64,000 bases of DNA from Caprimulgus europaeus. Its lineage: Eukaryota; Chordata; Aves; Caprimulgiformes; Caprimulgidae. The notes under the pieces were generated by a model. That model saw only the letters and a list, made by a program, of their open reading frames with translations. It had not been told where the DNA came from and did not search any database. The translations under genes and the position numbers were made by a program. How positions within the stretch are numbered: the first letter of the stretch is position 1; every line of letters starts with the position of its first letter. The DNA is taken from the NCBI GenBank assembly GCA_907165065.1, contig OU015534.1:10299686-10363685 (forward strand), in the 5' to 3' direction. Shown here one piece after another: positions 39,521-52,220 of this stretch.

Positions 39521-40377
39521 GATGCCTCACCATCTTCAAAATGGCCAGGGGGAGCCATGCAAAAGTAATCTCATCCTCTGGTTCTTTGTTTAATGATCCC
39601 TCCAAACTAGATTTCACTGGGAGACAAATACTGATTATGCTTCACCCAAGCCCCTCTACACTCCTGAACTTGCTCTGGTAAGGCACCCTCTTCATCACCA
39701 TCCCTCAGGAAACCCATATAATAGAATAAAGAAAAATCAAGTTCTGAGTGTTTTTTTCTGGCAGCTTGGCATTTAATAAGTGTGCTCTACAACTTGAAAG
39801 GTCAACTAGATCCATACTACTGCTGTGGCACCTTGTTATGTATTTAGAACACTAATTAGGAACATGGGTACTACAGGGGAATTATCTTTTGCCCCCATGC
39901 AGTTTAATTGCTTATCCTTTGAGACACAAAGTAAAAAAGAGACAGAGAGAAGTCAGCACTTGAAAGAGTATCAGTACAAGGTTGTGGGCCCATCTGCCCA
40001 TCCCAGTAGTCAGTAGTCAGTCCCATTAAGGCAAGACTGCAGATTTCAGCCTCCACAAGCCCACAGCTTGCTGCAGGGATGACAGGGCTGCTGAGTGGTA
40101 TTCACAGCAGGTCTGACACCCCAGCACTGCATCGCTGTGGGAAGTGGGGACACACCAGCCTCCTCTGCAGAAGAGATCTCTTCTGCCTTGGTTTCATGCT
40201 TTCCCTACAGACTTGCTCAGTACAATGCTATTGCCGTGGCTACATCTGCTCATGCGCCGAGCACATCCCCCTTCCTCCGATGACTGAGAGCACTACTGTG
40301 GTTTGCATCTCCAAAAATTACTGGCAGCGTCTTGATCCCTATCCCCAGCCAGGTACTGTCCCTCTGAGACGAGCAAA
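39521..40377. other. No gene recognised
   Basis: Unique sequence between the solo LTR and a CR1 fragment. An open frame of 137 codons at 40079-40492 runs into the CR1 element and has no recognisable content. Confidence 0.5.
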
Positions 40378-40713
40378 TCATAGAATCATAGAATCATTTA
40401 GGTTGGAAAAGACCCTTCAGACCATTGAGTCCAACCATAAAACTATAACAACCATAACACTGTCACATCCACCACTAAGCCAGGTCCCATAGCGCCACAC
40501 CTACACTTCTTTTAAATACCACCAGGGATGGTGACTCAACCACTTCCCTGGACAGCCTGTTCCAATGCTTGACAACCCTTTTGGTGAAGAAATTTTTCCT
40601 GATATCCAATCTAAACCTTCCCTGGAGAAACTTGAGGCCATTTTCTCTCATCCTATCACTTGTTACTTGGGAAAAGAGACTGACACCCCGCTCGCTACAA
40701 TCTCCTTTCAGGT
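40378..40713 (-). mobile_element. CR1 LINE 3' fragment
   Basis: The + strand opens with TCATAGAATCATAGAATCATTTAGG, the complement of the octamer-repeat 3' end of CR1. It continues GTTGGAAAAGACCCTTCAGACCATTGAGTCCAACC, then through the complement of the last part of the reverse transcriptase frame (CCTGGACAGCCTGTTCCAATGC; GAAATTTTTCCTGATATCCAATCTAAACC). It stops at about 40713 where the element is 5'-truncated. This is the best preserved CR1 copy in the window. It is close in sequence to the oppositely oriented copy at 43930. Confidence 0.95.
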
Positions 40714-43700
40714 AAAAATGAAGATATTTTGCATTGCATGAGCATTACAGCCAGGTGGTACCTGCTGCATTAGCATCACGTGGCTGAATTTCACCAGCAG
40801 GACTGTGCACTCCATCTACAAGAGACACTGGAAGCACAAGACCCCAGTAGCACAGTGGTGGTCAGGCATGGAAGACCCATTTCTGTGGTTGGGCTGATTT
40901 TCTTAATTATTTACATCATCTCATAAGATTTCCCAGGCCCAGACATCCTGAGACCAACCAGCCAGACCAGACCTCCCAGGAACTGTCAAGAGATAGTCTC
41001 TGTCCTTCATAATGAGCATAAAGCAAAGCCTGCAGCTGAAACTGCCTGAACCACTGAGCTAAATGTTTCCACAACAGTCACAGTCAACAACCAGTTGCTT
41101 CTCACTCACCATCTGTCTGCTGTCAATGAAGTCAAAATGGAAACAAGCCCACCTTCATTCATCACCTTAAAAAAATCATCACTTAACATCATCCCTGACA
41201 CAAAGATCTTCTCATCCTCAGAGCTAATCCACTGTACTTCACTCAAACTGTGAAAGTGATGCTATTAGCAGGCATCAGCGGGAGGTTTTGAAGTTGGACG
41301 TGAGCTGGGCATCCAGGCATGAAGCACAGCAGCAAGTCCTTTGAACTCACTCTGTGCTAGATCACTCTCTGTTACTCCCCTCCTGCTTGAACCTGCTGAG
41401 TTGGTTTCACTGTTTTCTACACTGTTGGTTGTTCTCTCCTCTCGGGAGAGTTTCCCTGTCTGATGAAAATATTTTGTTCCTTTCCAAATCACTGTGATTT
41501 CTGGAAATAATCATAGGTGTCAGGCAGAAGAACTAATAGCCAGGATTAAGGAACGGAGGGAAAAAAATCCAGGGTCAGTCACAGCTTGAAATTCTGACCT
41601 GCTTCTGCTCAGCTGTCTGCCTGTCATCTTCCTCCTGGCCTCCTGACGCAGATAAACTTTGCCCTGCTACTGTCATACAGCCAAAAAAAGGTCTTTATTT
41701 CCTCTACCAAAGAGGCCTTCTTGAAAACTGGTAGGAACCAGCCAGGAAAGCAGAAGCAAATGGAATAGTAAGCATTGGTTTTCAGACCAGACAAATCAAG
41801 GCATGGAAAAGGAAAAGTGAGTTTCCAGAGGTCACAGGGGCTGTCAGTGTCAGAGGGGAAAAGGGCCCATGGGACTGTGTCCTTCTAATACCTTGGCTGT
41901 ATCTCACAGCCTCTAGGAGGCAAACTCAGAGCATCACATACTTCTCTGGCCCTGTTGCAAATCATTTCCCTGCCAGCAGCTCACTTCACAGGCAGGGAGT
42001 CTGAGAGGTGGACCCACAGTAGCACTGGGAAGCTGGGTGAGAGCAGGACCAGCATGTGCCCTGTGTCAAGGTGTAGCCAGTCCCTGGGGAGAGGTTTCCC
42101 CTTGGATAGCACACATCCCTTTCTCTTCTCCTTCATTCCTGTTCCAATGTTTACCTTTCCCATCCATCCATCCATCCATCCATCCATCCATCCATCCATC
42201 CATCCATCCATCTTCACTCTTCCTAGATAATCCCATTTACTTAAATTGATGTCAAGCTTCTGCTAAGCACTGTCACCTCTGTCCCTTGGCTGGGCTACTA
42301 AGCTACTCCGAGCATGGAGGTATTTAAGAGCACAATCATACTGGCATGGATGTTATTGGAATCATTTGGTTTAGAAACTTCCTTCTGGGGAGACTGAGGG
42401 CTTGAAAACATGTCCTTGAGCCATGAGTTGTCCTCACACAGAGGGATCCCTAGAGTTCAAAAGAAATTGTCTGAAGGCAACTGATGAAATAAAAATCTCT
42501 GCTTCTAAGAGAAAACCCTCTGGCTCAGAGCAGGGGTCAGGTCTCCTAGGGCCAGGGCAGTTTGGTCTCAAGTGAAGAACCAGACTTACGAGGACTGATG
42601 GTTTTTACTGTGGCAGAGGTCCTACTCACAGGTCTCTGATTGTGAGCTCACAGTTCACAAGCTGCAAGCTATCATGTCCACCACAGCTGGCTGCACATCC
42701 CCCAGCAAATGCCAGTTTTCTGAGCAGATCTGGAAGAGGAGAAGCACTACATATAAGGCAAAAAGTGCTAGAGGGAGAGAACATTAAAAGGAAACATTTA
42801 GAGCTGTCTCTTTCTGTTGTGTCTTCCCTCACACCATCAGCCTGGTCTTCTCTTGCTCTGCACTACTGGTATGACTGGCTCAGACTGATTGCCCTTTATT
42901 TCTGTATTAAGCAAGTCAGTTGGGAAACAAATGCCTCCCTCTGCCATGAAGGCCTGTGTATAATTTTTATTAAAAGGCTGTTAACTTGCTTTTTTTTTTA
43001 CTTTCTCCTTCCAAAGTCCGTGGTTTTGCATGCCATTAAGAGAACTGTAGCAGAGAATTTTAAGAATTATGAAATGCCAAATTATGTTAAGTAGATTCTG
43101 GATCATCTGAGCAGAAATCTGGCAAGATGGCAAACCTGCTACACTGCCCCTTGTGGCACATATTAAGTCAAAGTCCTATTTAAATCTCCTCTGTGAATGC
43201 CACATAGGATCCCACCAGCTCAAGGAATGGTCTCACCTGGTTTTCCCCAGTGAATATCTCAGTGCACTGCTAAGACCAGCACCTCAATGAACCTACCACT
43301 GCAATTACACGGCTCACCTGACAGTCCAGCACAGGCCATCTTCTGCACCAGGCCCTGCTCTACAGACTAGACTTTCATTAGTCAAGTGCCTATCAAGATG
43401 CTGGGGCTGCTGTTTTTCTCCAGAGTGCTAGGCAGTTTCCTTCCCTGGAAAGAGCTGCTTCTTGCACCACCCCATAGCAGATGGGTGCAGGACAGCACAG
43501 AGCTTGTGTGATTGCTTCAACAGAAGGTCCCTCCATCACATGCTCTCTAGCTAATTGGAAAACTCAATGGGAGCTGAGGAAAACAAATAACCGCCCCTTA
43601 ATATGCCTGAGCGCTTTTCTTCATCAAGGAAGGCTCAGCAGTCAAATGAGCTGCGTATTTACATTCGTCATGCTTGCCTCCAGAGCTGCACTGCACACAC

Positions 43701-43929
43701 TTGGATGAGTACAATGAAAGGTCATCTGGTCCTGCCTCACTGGGAGCACGGCTGAAGGGCTCTGAGACTCAGCACTCTCTCATGTGTGAGCATCACGGAG
43801 AGCCTAGGCGTGCACACTGAGGCAGCAGGGGTAATACAGCCTTTCATCTCTTTCTCCCACAGAGAAACCAACAACAACCTTAGAAATCCAAGTGAGGAAC
43901 CTTTTGGGGAAAAACATTATTGCCCCCAG
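40714..43929. other. No gene recognised; contains an ATCC microsatellite
   Basis: Unique sequence apart from the (CATC)n array at 42161-42212. The 150-codon frame at 42642-43094 has no start context, splice partner or domain I recognise. Confidence 0.5.
42161..42212 (+). repeat. (CATC)n microsatellite
   Basis: Thirteen uninterrupted CATC units. It has the same motif and strand as the array at 35383-35444, 6.7 kb upstream. The flanks of the two arrays are not alike (CTTACA before the first, CTTTCC before this one), so a segmental duplication is not indicated by what I can see. Confidence 0.97.
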
Positions 43930-44213
43930 CTACATCAATAGGATGAGAGGTAATGGCCTCAAGTTGCACCAGGGGAGGTTCAGGTTGTATATTAAGAAAA
44001 ATTTATTCTCTGAAAGAGCAGTCAGACATTGGAACAGGCTGCCCAGGGAAGTGGTGGAGTCACCATCCCTGGAGGTGTTCAAGAAACCTGTAGATGTACC
44101 ACTCAGGGATAAGGTTTAGTGGGTGTGGTGGTGATGAGTTGACAGTTGGACTGGATTATTTTAGACGTCTTTTCCAACCTTAATAATTCTGTGATTCTGT
44201 GTGATTCTGTGAT
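43930..44213 (+). mobile_element. CR1 LINE 3' fragment
   Basis: The + strand translation contains the CR1 C-terminal motif [19 protein letters not shown] (within 43892-44119). It then runs to GGACTGGATTATTTTAGACGTCTTTTCCAACC and the octamer tail ATTCTGTGATTCTGTGTGATTCTGTG at about 44185-44210. The frame upstream reads [18 protein letters not shown], also typical of CR1. The element is 5'-truncated and lies opposite in strand to the copy at 40378. Confidence 0.95.
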
Positions 44214-45660
44214 ACTTGCCTTCTACACTAGGAGTTGTCACCTACCAACAGGAACAGCTGAACGAGATGTGTGCCCATGCCTCAGCATCCCCAGCTCACA
44301 GCTGAGTCTATTTGCTTGCAAGGCAACACCCAGCTGAGAGCTGCAATTTTTACTTATCTGGAGGAGAGGGAGGTTTAGTGAGCCCACCAACAGGCAAAGG
44401 TACAAAGACATAAGCTTTCCTTCCAAGTACTAGCACTAAAGGCAGTGTGAGTAAAGAGTTCACAAAGCTTCTGGAGATTTTTTTTATCCTCCTGTTCCAG
44501 CTGAAGATGAAAGTTCAAAATCTCAAACCTCTGTGAATTAAAAATGAAACAAAACTAAAATAAACCACCTGGTTTGGGCCAATTAAAATGTTTTGTTTCA
44601 GTAGTTTCTGAACATGCTGTTAATAATCAGCTTAAATTGCAGAACAAGGGTGTCTCAAATTAGGAAACTAAAACTCTTGGTTGTCAAAGTGAGACTTTTC
44701 AAGAACTTCAGGGCTCTTTTTCAACTGAGACGCTTGTCAAAGCTGTTCTTTTTTTACCCACAAAAAGTTTCAGCTTCAATAGATCTGCTACACTTCTGAC
44801 ACAAACAGAGACAAGAAGAGAGAAAGGCACAACTACCTTCACTGTTTCAGTCATGGCCCAAAGCTGGTGGGAAACCAAGGTCACACCCAAGGTCACTCAC
44901 TAAATCACACCATCACATCAAAGGCTTGAAACTGTGGGACCAATTCTGGATCCCTCACGGGCTCTTGTGATTGCTTTTCATAGCTTCAGTATCCCACTAG
45001 TGGTTTAACATCTCCAGCCCATTTTCCATCTCCAGGCATTACATGCAAACCACACCACCACCTTAGGAGATTAATGGAACCTTATTGCACAGGAACTGGT
45101 GGTTTCCACATCATTTGCACTGCTGATCCAGGTGTCTTCTTCAGCATGCTTTATGGTCCCTCTACCTGGGCACCTTGGACATGACTGGAATGATAAGCAG
45201 CCACCTCTGCTTTGTGTGAAACCTCCTCAGAACTGTTTTTATTGTTAAGGCAGAGCAGAAGACATTGCTGCTCTTCACAACACCAGCTTGGAGGCCCAAG
45301 CACCTTTTCAACAAATGATGTTTTGACACAGGAGTTACTGCAAGTGGCTCCAGGCCTGGTCAGATCCCTGACCAATCAGCAGACCAGTGTTTGCTTAGGA
45401 AAGCGTTGGAGGGAGGCTCAAAGGCAGTAGTGGCAGAAAGAGACCTGCATCTCTGAGGTCTCCACAAAGACAGAGATGGCAAGAATGCAGTCCCCAGGGC
45501 TGCTGTAACAAGCACACTTCCACATGAAAGTCAATAGAGGAAAAAAGAAAGGAAAGATGCCTCCATGGAGTCACCTCAGCCACTTTTTTGTACCAATCTT
45601 GGGAAAACAACCTCAAAAGACTTGTATGAAGGCAGAAGGGGTCTAGTAAAACAACAAACA
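44214..45660. other. No gene recognised
   Basis: Unique sequence between a CR1 fragment and the minisatellite. Nothing further is supported. Confidence 0.5.
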
Positions 45661-46567
45661 AGGATTCCTAGGATTCCTGAAAAGCATCCTGCCAAAATCC
45701 TGGAAAGTTACATAAAAGTCCTGGAAATCAAATAATTTCCTAGAACGCAATGGATTCTTCCTACAAAGAATTCTAGAAAATTCTGAGAAAACATTCGCAA
45801 AGTTCCTGGTAGCACTCGAGGACATTCCTAGAAAGCAACATGAGAAATGGCTTGAAAGCAACATGGGACATTCCCGGAAAGAAAAGGGGAGATTTCTGGC
45901 AAGCAATGTGGAAAACCCTAGGAAGAAACTTTAAAAGTCCTGGAAAGTAATATAAGAATTCCTAGAAATCATACTGAGATTTTCCTTAGAAAAAACACGA
46001 GAAATTCCTGGGAAGCATCCTGGGAAAATTCTAAAAAAGCAAAGGAGAAATTCCAGGAAAGAGAAAGGAAGATTCCTGGAAAAAATCTTGGGACATTTCT
46101 AGAGAGCAGAGGGGAGATTTCTGGAAAGCAATCACAGTGGGGGAAATGCCCAGAAAACATCATGGGAGTTTCTAGAAAGCAACACGTGAAATTCCTGGAA
46201 AGCATCTTGGGACAATCCTAGAAGGCTTGAGGCAAATTTTTGGAAAGCAACCTGAGAAATTCCCAGAAATAACCATGGAGTTTCCTAGAAAGTACTCTGG
46301 AAAATTCTGAGAAAAGGTGTGATGTGTTCCTGGAAAGCACCACGGGACATTCAGAGAAACCAAAGCAAAAAACTCCTAGAAAGCATCCAACAAAATTCCT
46401 AGAAATCAATATGGGACATTCCTGGAAAATGTCCTGGGACATTCCTAGAAAGCAATGTGGACATTCCTGGAAAGAAATGTGGGAAATTGCTAGAAAGCAC
46501 TCAAGTTTCTTTCTAGAAAGGGATATGGAGATTCCTACAAAGCACTGGAGATGTTGCTGGAAAGCAC
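45661..46567. repeat. Degenerate 22-23 bp minisatellite, about 40 units
   Basis: For about 900 bp the sequence is a string of related units averaging 22-23 bp. The approximate consensus is ACATTCCTAGAAAGCAATATGGG, with units such as ACATTCCTGGAAAATGTCCTGGG (from about 46415) and ACATTCCTAGAAAGCAATGTGG beside it. Unit length drifts between 20 and 25 and there is one longer unit near 46112-46165, so the array is old or has been patched by substitution and indels. Units are most alike between 46395 and 46500. Each unit centres on TTCC(T)RGAA, a palindrome of the form TTCNNNGAA that is intact in at least sixteen units. Open frames of 60-130 codons on both strands inside the array follow from the stop-poor unit and are not called as genes. 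Confidence 0.93.
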
Positions 46568-47000
46568 AGCCAATGGTGATTTTGAGGGGGAAGAACACGT
46601 GTGGGTGTCAGCAGACCTAGAGGGAGGGTCAGGGAGGAGGAGAGAGGTGTGATACCCCCAGGAGCCAGAGGGCACTGGAAATGAAAGGCAGAGGAGCAGC
46701 CCTCATCCTCAGGAAGATCCAGCTCAGTGCTGGGATGGCGGAGAGCAGGAATGTCACCTCAGAGCCCCAGGCTCACACTTGAAGGCACACAAGGTCACAT
46801 TAAGTCTGCCCACACTGGTCCTGATCCACATGCATCTGGTCTGTTCCCAGAAACCTCCCATGATGGATAAACTCCCTTTTCCACACAAAGACATCTCTGT
46901 ACTTATCTCTCCCTACTTCTGGGAGGGCTTTCTTTGGTGTACAGCCTCAATTTCTCTACCTCCTCTTTCCTTCAGGCACTGAGAAGGATGTGTTCCTAGG
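46568..47000. other. No gene recognised
   Basis: Short unique interval between the minisatellite and a CR1 fragment. I see no feature in it. Confidence 0.5.
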
Positions 47001-47345
47001 GTCATAGGATAATTCAAGATGGAAGGGAGCTCAGGAGGTCTCTAAGTCCAACCTCCTGCCCAAAGCAGTGAGCTCTGAGGTCAGACCAGATTGTTCATGG
47101 CTTTGTCTACTCAGGTCTTAAAATCCTCCAAAGACAGAGACTGTACAGCTCTTCTGGGCACCTGTCCCACTGCTTGACTGTCCTCATGGGAAAAACTTGT
47201 GCCATATAAGAAGGATACATATAACCAGTTTGAACCTCTTTTTGTTCCAGATGATGTCCATTGCTGTTCATTCTCCCACCATGCACTGTGAAGAGCCTGA
47301 CTTTGACTTCTCCATAACTTCCTCATAAAAGCCTCCTGAGCACAT
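47001..47345 (-). mobile_element. CR1 LINE fragment
   Basis: The + strand starts GTCATAGGATAATTCAAGATGGAAGGGAGCTCAGGAGGTCTCTAAGTCCAACCTCCTGCCC, the complement of a CR1 3' end. It continues through CTTCTGGGCACCTGTCCCACTGCTTGACTG. The minus-strand frame at 47111-47368 carries stretches such as SFSHEDSQAVGQVP in place of the conserved HWNRLP region. It is more diverged than the copies at 40.4 and 43.9 kb. The far limit is uncertain and could reach about 47420. Confidence 0.8.
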
Positions 47346-50300
47346 TCATAGCTGTCCATGCTGCCCACGCAGCCCTCCCTTCTGCTCTGGCAGGCGTTGG
47401 GCCCATCTGCCCAACTCCCTCAAGACCAACTGTTTTTTTCCATGGCTACTTCAGATGCTATTTCTCATCCCATCTCTGCTCAGGAGGAAGAAAAGATCAC
47501 AGAGAAGTTGGTGGCATCACTTTTATGATGTTCCCCTCACCAGCTGAGCAGGGAAAGCACTCTGGGAGACAGCCTGGCAATTATCTCCAATAGGCCTCCG
47601 CACATCTGATTGACTTCCCTTTGCTTTCATGCCTGACACTTCAAACATCAGGGATGGCAAGGCAGGGGGAGGATTTGGCTAATGGAATGAAAAAGGACTC
47701 CAAAAAATATATAGCTGCTTCGTCTGGAAAGCAGAGCGTGTCTCAGCCTCCAGGTTATCACCTGCACACCCAGGCTTAACGGCACAGACAGCAATCATTT
47801 GTAAATAATTAATTGTGAGAGTGGCAGAGGCAGCACCCACATCACTCATTGAAAGCCAACATGGGATGTAACCTCAGAAGGTGAGATCCACTCTTGGATT
47901 TAGGTAGGGAGAGGGACCTGACACATCCTAGGAAAACTGAGCTCATACCTCCACCACTGACCTCAGGTAGGTCCCTTGACTGGTTTGTGCCCCAGTTTCT
48001 CCAGCTGTCCCTCTTATCCCACCCGTGTTTCATCTTGGAGTGGCTCCCACTACACAGAAGGACAGTATCCAGCACAACAGCCCCTTGATCTCCAGCTACC
48101 TAAATAAAACAGGCCTGGTTCTGGTTGCTGGCAAGTGGGTGTGATACAGCCCACATCTGAGCGTGTAGCCAAAAGCTCTTCTTCTCAGACCTGGGTGGCT
48201 TCATCCATATTGCCATATGGGAACAGGTTCTGGCCTGCCTGTCCCCATAGTTATGCCCAGTCACTGACCAGAAGAGTGTTAACTGGCATGGGCCAAAGGA
48301 GTGCTAGAGACCATGCTAATGGTGAGAGACGATGGACCACTGTGAGATGGTGCCCTGGCTCTCTTAGGTACTAGTGTAGACATGGCCACCTTGGCCCCTC
48401 TGGGGCAATCTCTACTTTGTGGGGGTAAAGCAGACCCACACGACCCATTCCTTTCTGTCCACACTGTAACTCAGGTTGCACGTGTCCAACTCGCGCTTAG
48501 GTAGAGCTGAGCTGAAGGCATCTCCCAGGGAACTGGTTTCAGCAATTCTATGTTCAGCCTCTCTCAAACCACCTGCAGAGCTCTCTGGGCATCTCCGTGG
48601 GGTGGTGGCTGCTCCCCGAGGGAATTCCTGCTCTGGCAGGGTCTCTGCCTACAAGACGACAGCTGCTGCTGGGGCAGAACCGTGCACACCCACGTGCTGG
48701 CTGAATAATGAAACAAAAAATGCCTCGTTCCCGCTGGATGCTGGTTTATTGCCTGGCATGTGGTTGCCTCCACGTGACTCACTTCCAGGAAAGGCCACCC
48801 AGCACTTCTGTTGCAAAAAGGAGAAAATATTGCAGAGCCCAAGCTGCTGTGCAGTTGAAACAGTAGATCAATACATCTTCAGCAGATCAATCACTGTCTT
48901 GGGCAAGGGAATTATAGCTGGAAAAACTCTCCTGCCTCTGCTGGGTCATTAGTAGAGCCCCATATTCTAAATCAGGGCCTCCATCTAACAACAGTGCTCT
49001 ACTTGATTAATGCTGATTAGCCCTGCTTTGCTTGGTACGTTGATTAAAAAGCAAGGTTCATTTCCCAGGTTTCCTTCCCAATCATATTCCCTAATTTCTT
49101 TTGGCACCTCCACAGCCTCTTAATTCTTCAGTCCTCCAAGAAGCTCATCAGACAAGGACAATGCTGAGGCACTAACAAACAAAGGTCAGATGTGAATTAT
49201 TCCCAAAGGGATGCTCTCTCCTGTGCTGTGTTACTTTATACGGCAGACTGGCTAGTTGTGTCTTTGCCTTAAAGTGTTGCTCATGGACGACTTCAAGATA
49301 AAAACCCATCATCACTCAAGATTTCCCTACATACCACCAGAGCTCTGAGCCTTCTCAGATACATCTGCTTGATTCCTAGCAACTGTAGAAGCAAAGGGAC
49401 CTGTATTGCCTCTTCTCCAAATTACCAGCTAAATTGCCATAGGAATGGCTTTATGGGTTTAGGCCAACAGACCACCCAGCTTGTTCAGTGGCTCTAGCAG
49501 ATGGCATAAAAATCAATAGAAACAGGGCATATACAAAGTGACCTTAACAGAGTCTTCCCAGCTTTGTGATTTGTGGTTCAAGGGTCTTCATCAGCTAGAA
49601 GCCATAGTCAGCTCACAGGGTTTAACATCCACCAACACTTTGTCGAGTCCCTCCATGGACTCGTGCCAGCCTCCACAACAAGCTGTGGCAACTGGATGGA
49701 CAGTGCAATTGCACTTCATGTGAAAAAGTATTTGCTTCTGTCTGTGTCAAATCTACTGCTTGCACGTTTTCAGAAACAGGAAAAGAATTGAGGAAAAGGC
49801 AGCAATCCTTCCCTTCCATCTCTGTACTGTCCATGGTATGATAGGTCTCTGTTGTTGCCCCTTTAGGCATTGCTTGTTCTAGCCAGGGAGTCCTACCTTC
49901 ATATAGAAACAATTTTGCAGCTTATTGGAAGTTGTTTCAATGAAACAACCAGGGCTCAGGAAAACAAAGATCCCATTACTGCCTGTTTCACAACAAGAAA
50001 GTGGAAATTCAGAGTGTCTTTAAAACACAAGCAAGTAAATAACAATTTGTCACCGAGAGCAATGGGTTAACCTGACATGTGAATATTCACTGCTCTTAAA
50101 TAAGATGAAGACTTGCCTCCTTCAGCTCTTATGTAAATAGAACTCATCTGTGATGCAGATTTTATTAATTAACTGGCAAATTGAGAAAACCCCAATAGGC
50201 TGTAATTGAACTTCACGTTGATGATAGATGAGGAGACACTTACAGGCCATCCGCTGTGTCTGCACAGTCATTCCTGGAGCTGCTGCCATCCCCACCCCTT

Positions 50301-52099
50301 CTCACGGCAGAGGAGCTGCCCTATCCTGAGCAAAATCAAGGAGATCTGAGGGGCAGACACCTGGAGCTGACAGGATACCTGGACATTTGCATCCTGAAGC
50401 ACCCTCTGGCTGGTCATGCTGCTCTGCAAGGCATCACCTGTCTGCAGCTCCCAGGCTCTCGCAGGAGGCAGCACTAGCTGCTGAACCTTTCACAGACATG
50501 TGGATGCTCATATCTTTGAGAGGACTTTCTACCTAATCACCTCTAACACAGAGAGGTGACACTCCTTAACACTGCAGAGAGCTGGGCGGCTCAGATGTGC
50601 CTGGAGGTCCCAGGTAACCTCAGAAATGTAAGATTTCCAGATACCCAGGGATGGTATACCCTGGTGGTGACACACCCTATACACACCCTGAAACACACCC
50701 AAAACCAAGATCTACAGCAAAGCACAGACGAGTCAGATTTATTTGGGTCCCAGCAGTGACTCCCTGTTGGGCAACACAGACGATGACAGGGCAGCCCAAG
50801 CAGGGAGAAGGAAACCCTAAAGCCCAGTGGCAGCACCGTGTTGCCGTTCTCTGGCAATGCAGGATGCAGCAGAGCCCAGCAGGAGGAAGATTAAGGCTTT
50901 ATTGATGTAGGGGGAGAAGGGATGAACGAAACAACTCCCTGCATGGGTGCTTTGCAGTTCTTGGTGGGGAACTAATTTTGCTTTTATTTTGCTAGAGAAA
51001 CAGTGAGGCAACAGCGAGGCGCCCACCCTGAGAGTTGCTGATGCCTGGGTTCATCTCAGCACAGGAAGGGGAAGTGGCATTTGAAAGGCTGAGATGTGAG
51101 AAGAGTTTCATTATTGCTCTGGATGGCCCCTTCATTAGAGGAAAACACAGTATTTAATGAAGGGGAAAGAAATCAGGAGCTCCCTGCTGCATCCTTAAAG
51201 GCTTCTCTTTTCAGCTTTGCTTCATTCCCTTTACGGTAGTGAGGGAGGCTGGACCGATCCATCCCTGGGTTTCATAAGAGGTGCTCCAAGGCCACCCCAA
51301 ACCAAGATGTCCCCACAGAGAACAACCCATGAGCACAGTCCTTTCTGGACTCTCAGCTTTGGGTACGTCCCCATGCCCACGCTTAGGTGGTCAGGGGCTG
51401 GCCTTGTGTGCAGGAATGGGGTACTGAGGTCTACCCTCTCTCCAACCACAACCACCTCAGGTGCTACACACCCAGCAATGCAGTGCCATTCCCTTGTTAT
51501 AAAGGAGAAACTGAGGCATGAGAGATGTGTTATCCACACTTGGCATCAAGTCTGAAGACCAGGTTTGATTAAAGGGCACAGGGAACACTCCCCGCAGTTT
51601 CCTTGCAAAGTACCCTCAGATTACCACGGAAAGACTTGGTTTCTCATGACTGATTTAACTGATCCAACATGGAATTAACACATCAAGCTAATTCTTCCCA
51701 GCTAGCACCAATTATTTGCCAAGGTAGATCTGCTGTCTCAATTACACCCCACAAAGTTTTCAGCATAGAAAGGCAGAATGTCTTTTCTTTGCCTTCTTCC
51801 TCTCCTAGTAATTGGGGATTTTTTTAGCAACGTGTCAACAATCTTCAGGAGAAGAACCAGCTCACATTCCCTTTGCTGGGACGACTCTAGCTCTGCTAGG
51901 AATTGAGATGAAAGGAAACTTGCTTTCATCCCAGCATAAGCAGGCAAGAAGTGGAGCATGAACAGAGAGAAGACGAGCGGAGAAGCAAGCATTATGATTT
52001 TATTCTGGGTCTCTGCACCTAAAGCTGTCCTTAATCACCACTCATGACTCATAGCCATTTCTTTCACTGGGAACTCCAGACAGGGTAATTTAGTTTCAG

Positions 52100-52220
52100 A
52101 GACTCACAGGCACGTTTCCTGGAAGGGACCTCTGGACGTCTCCAGTCCATCCACTTATAGTTGGCTCTTGACCCCTCATGACCTGTCCAGTTCCTTAAGT
52201 GAGAAGATTTGAAAGTGTCC
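52100..52220 (-). mobile_element. Possible very old CR1 remnant
   Basis: GAGACTCACAGGCACGTTTCCTGGAAGGGACCTCTGGACGTCTCCAGTCCATCCACTT resembles the complement of a CR1 3' end (normally ...GGTTGGAAGGGACCTCTGGAGATCATCTAGTCCAACC). The similarity covers only about 60 bases convincingly, so it may be chance. Confidence 0.4.
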
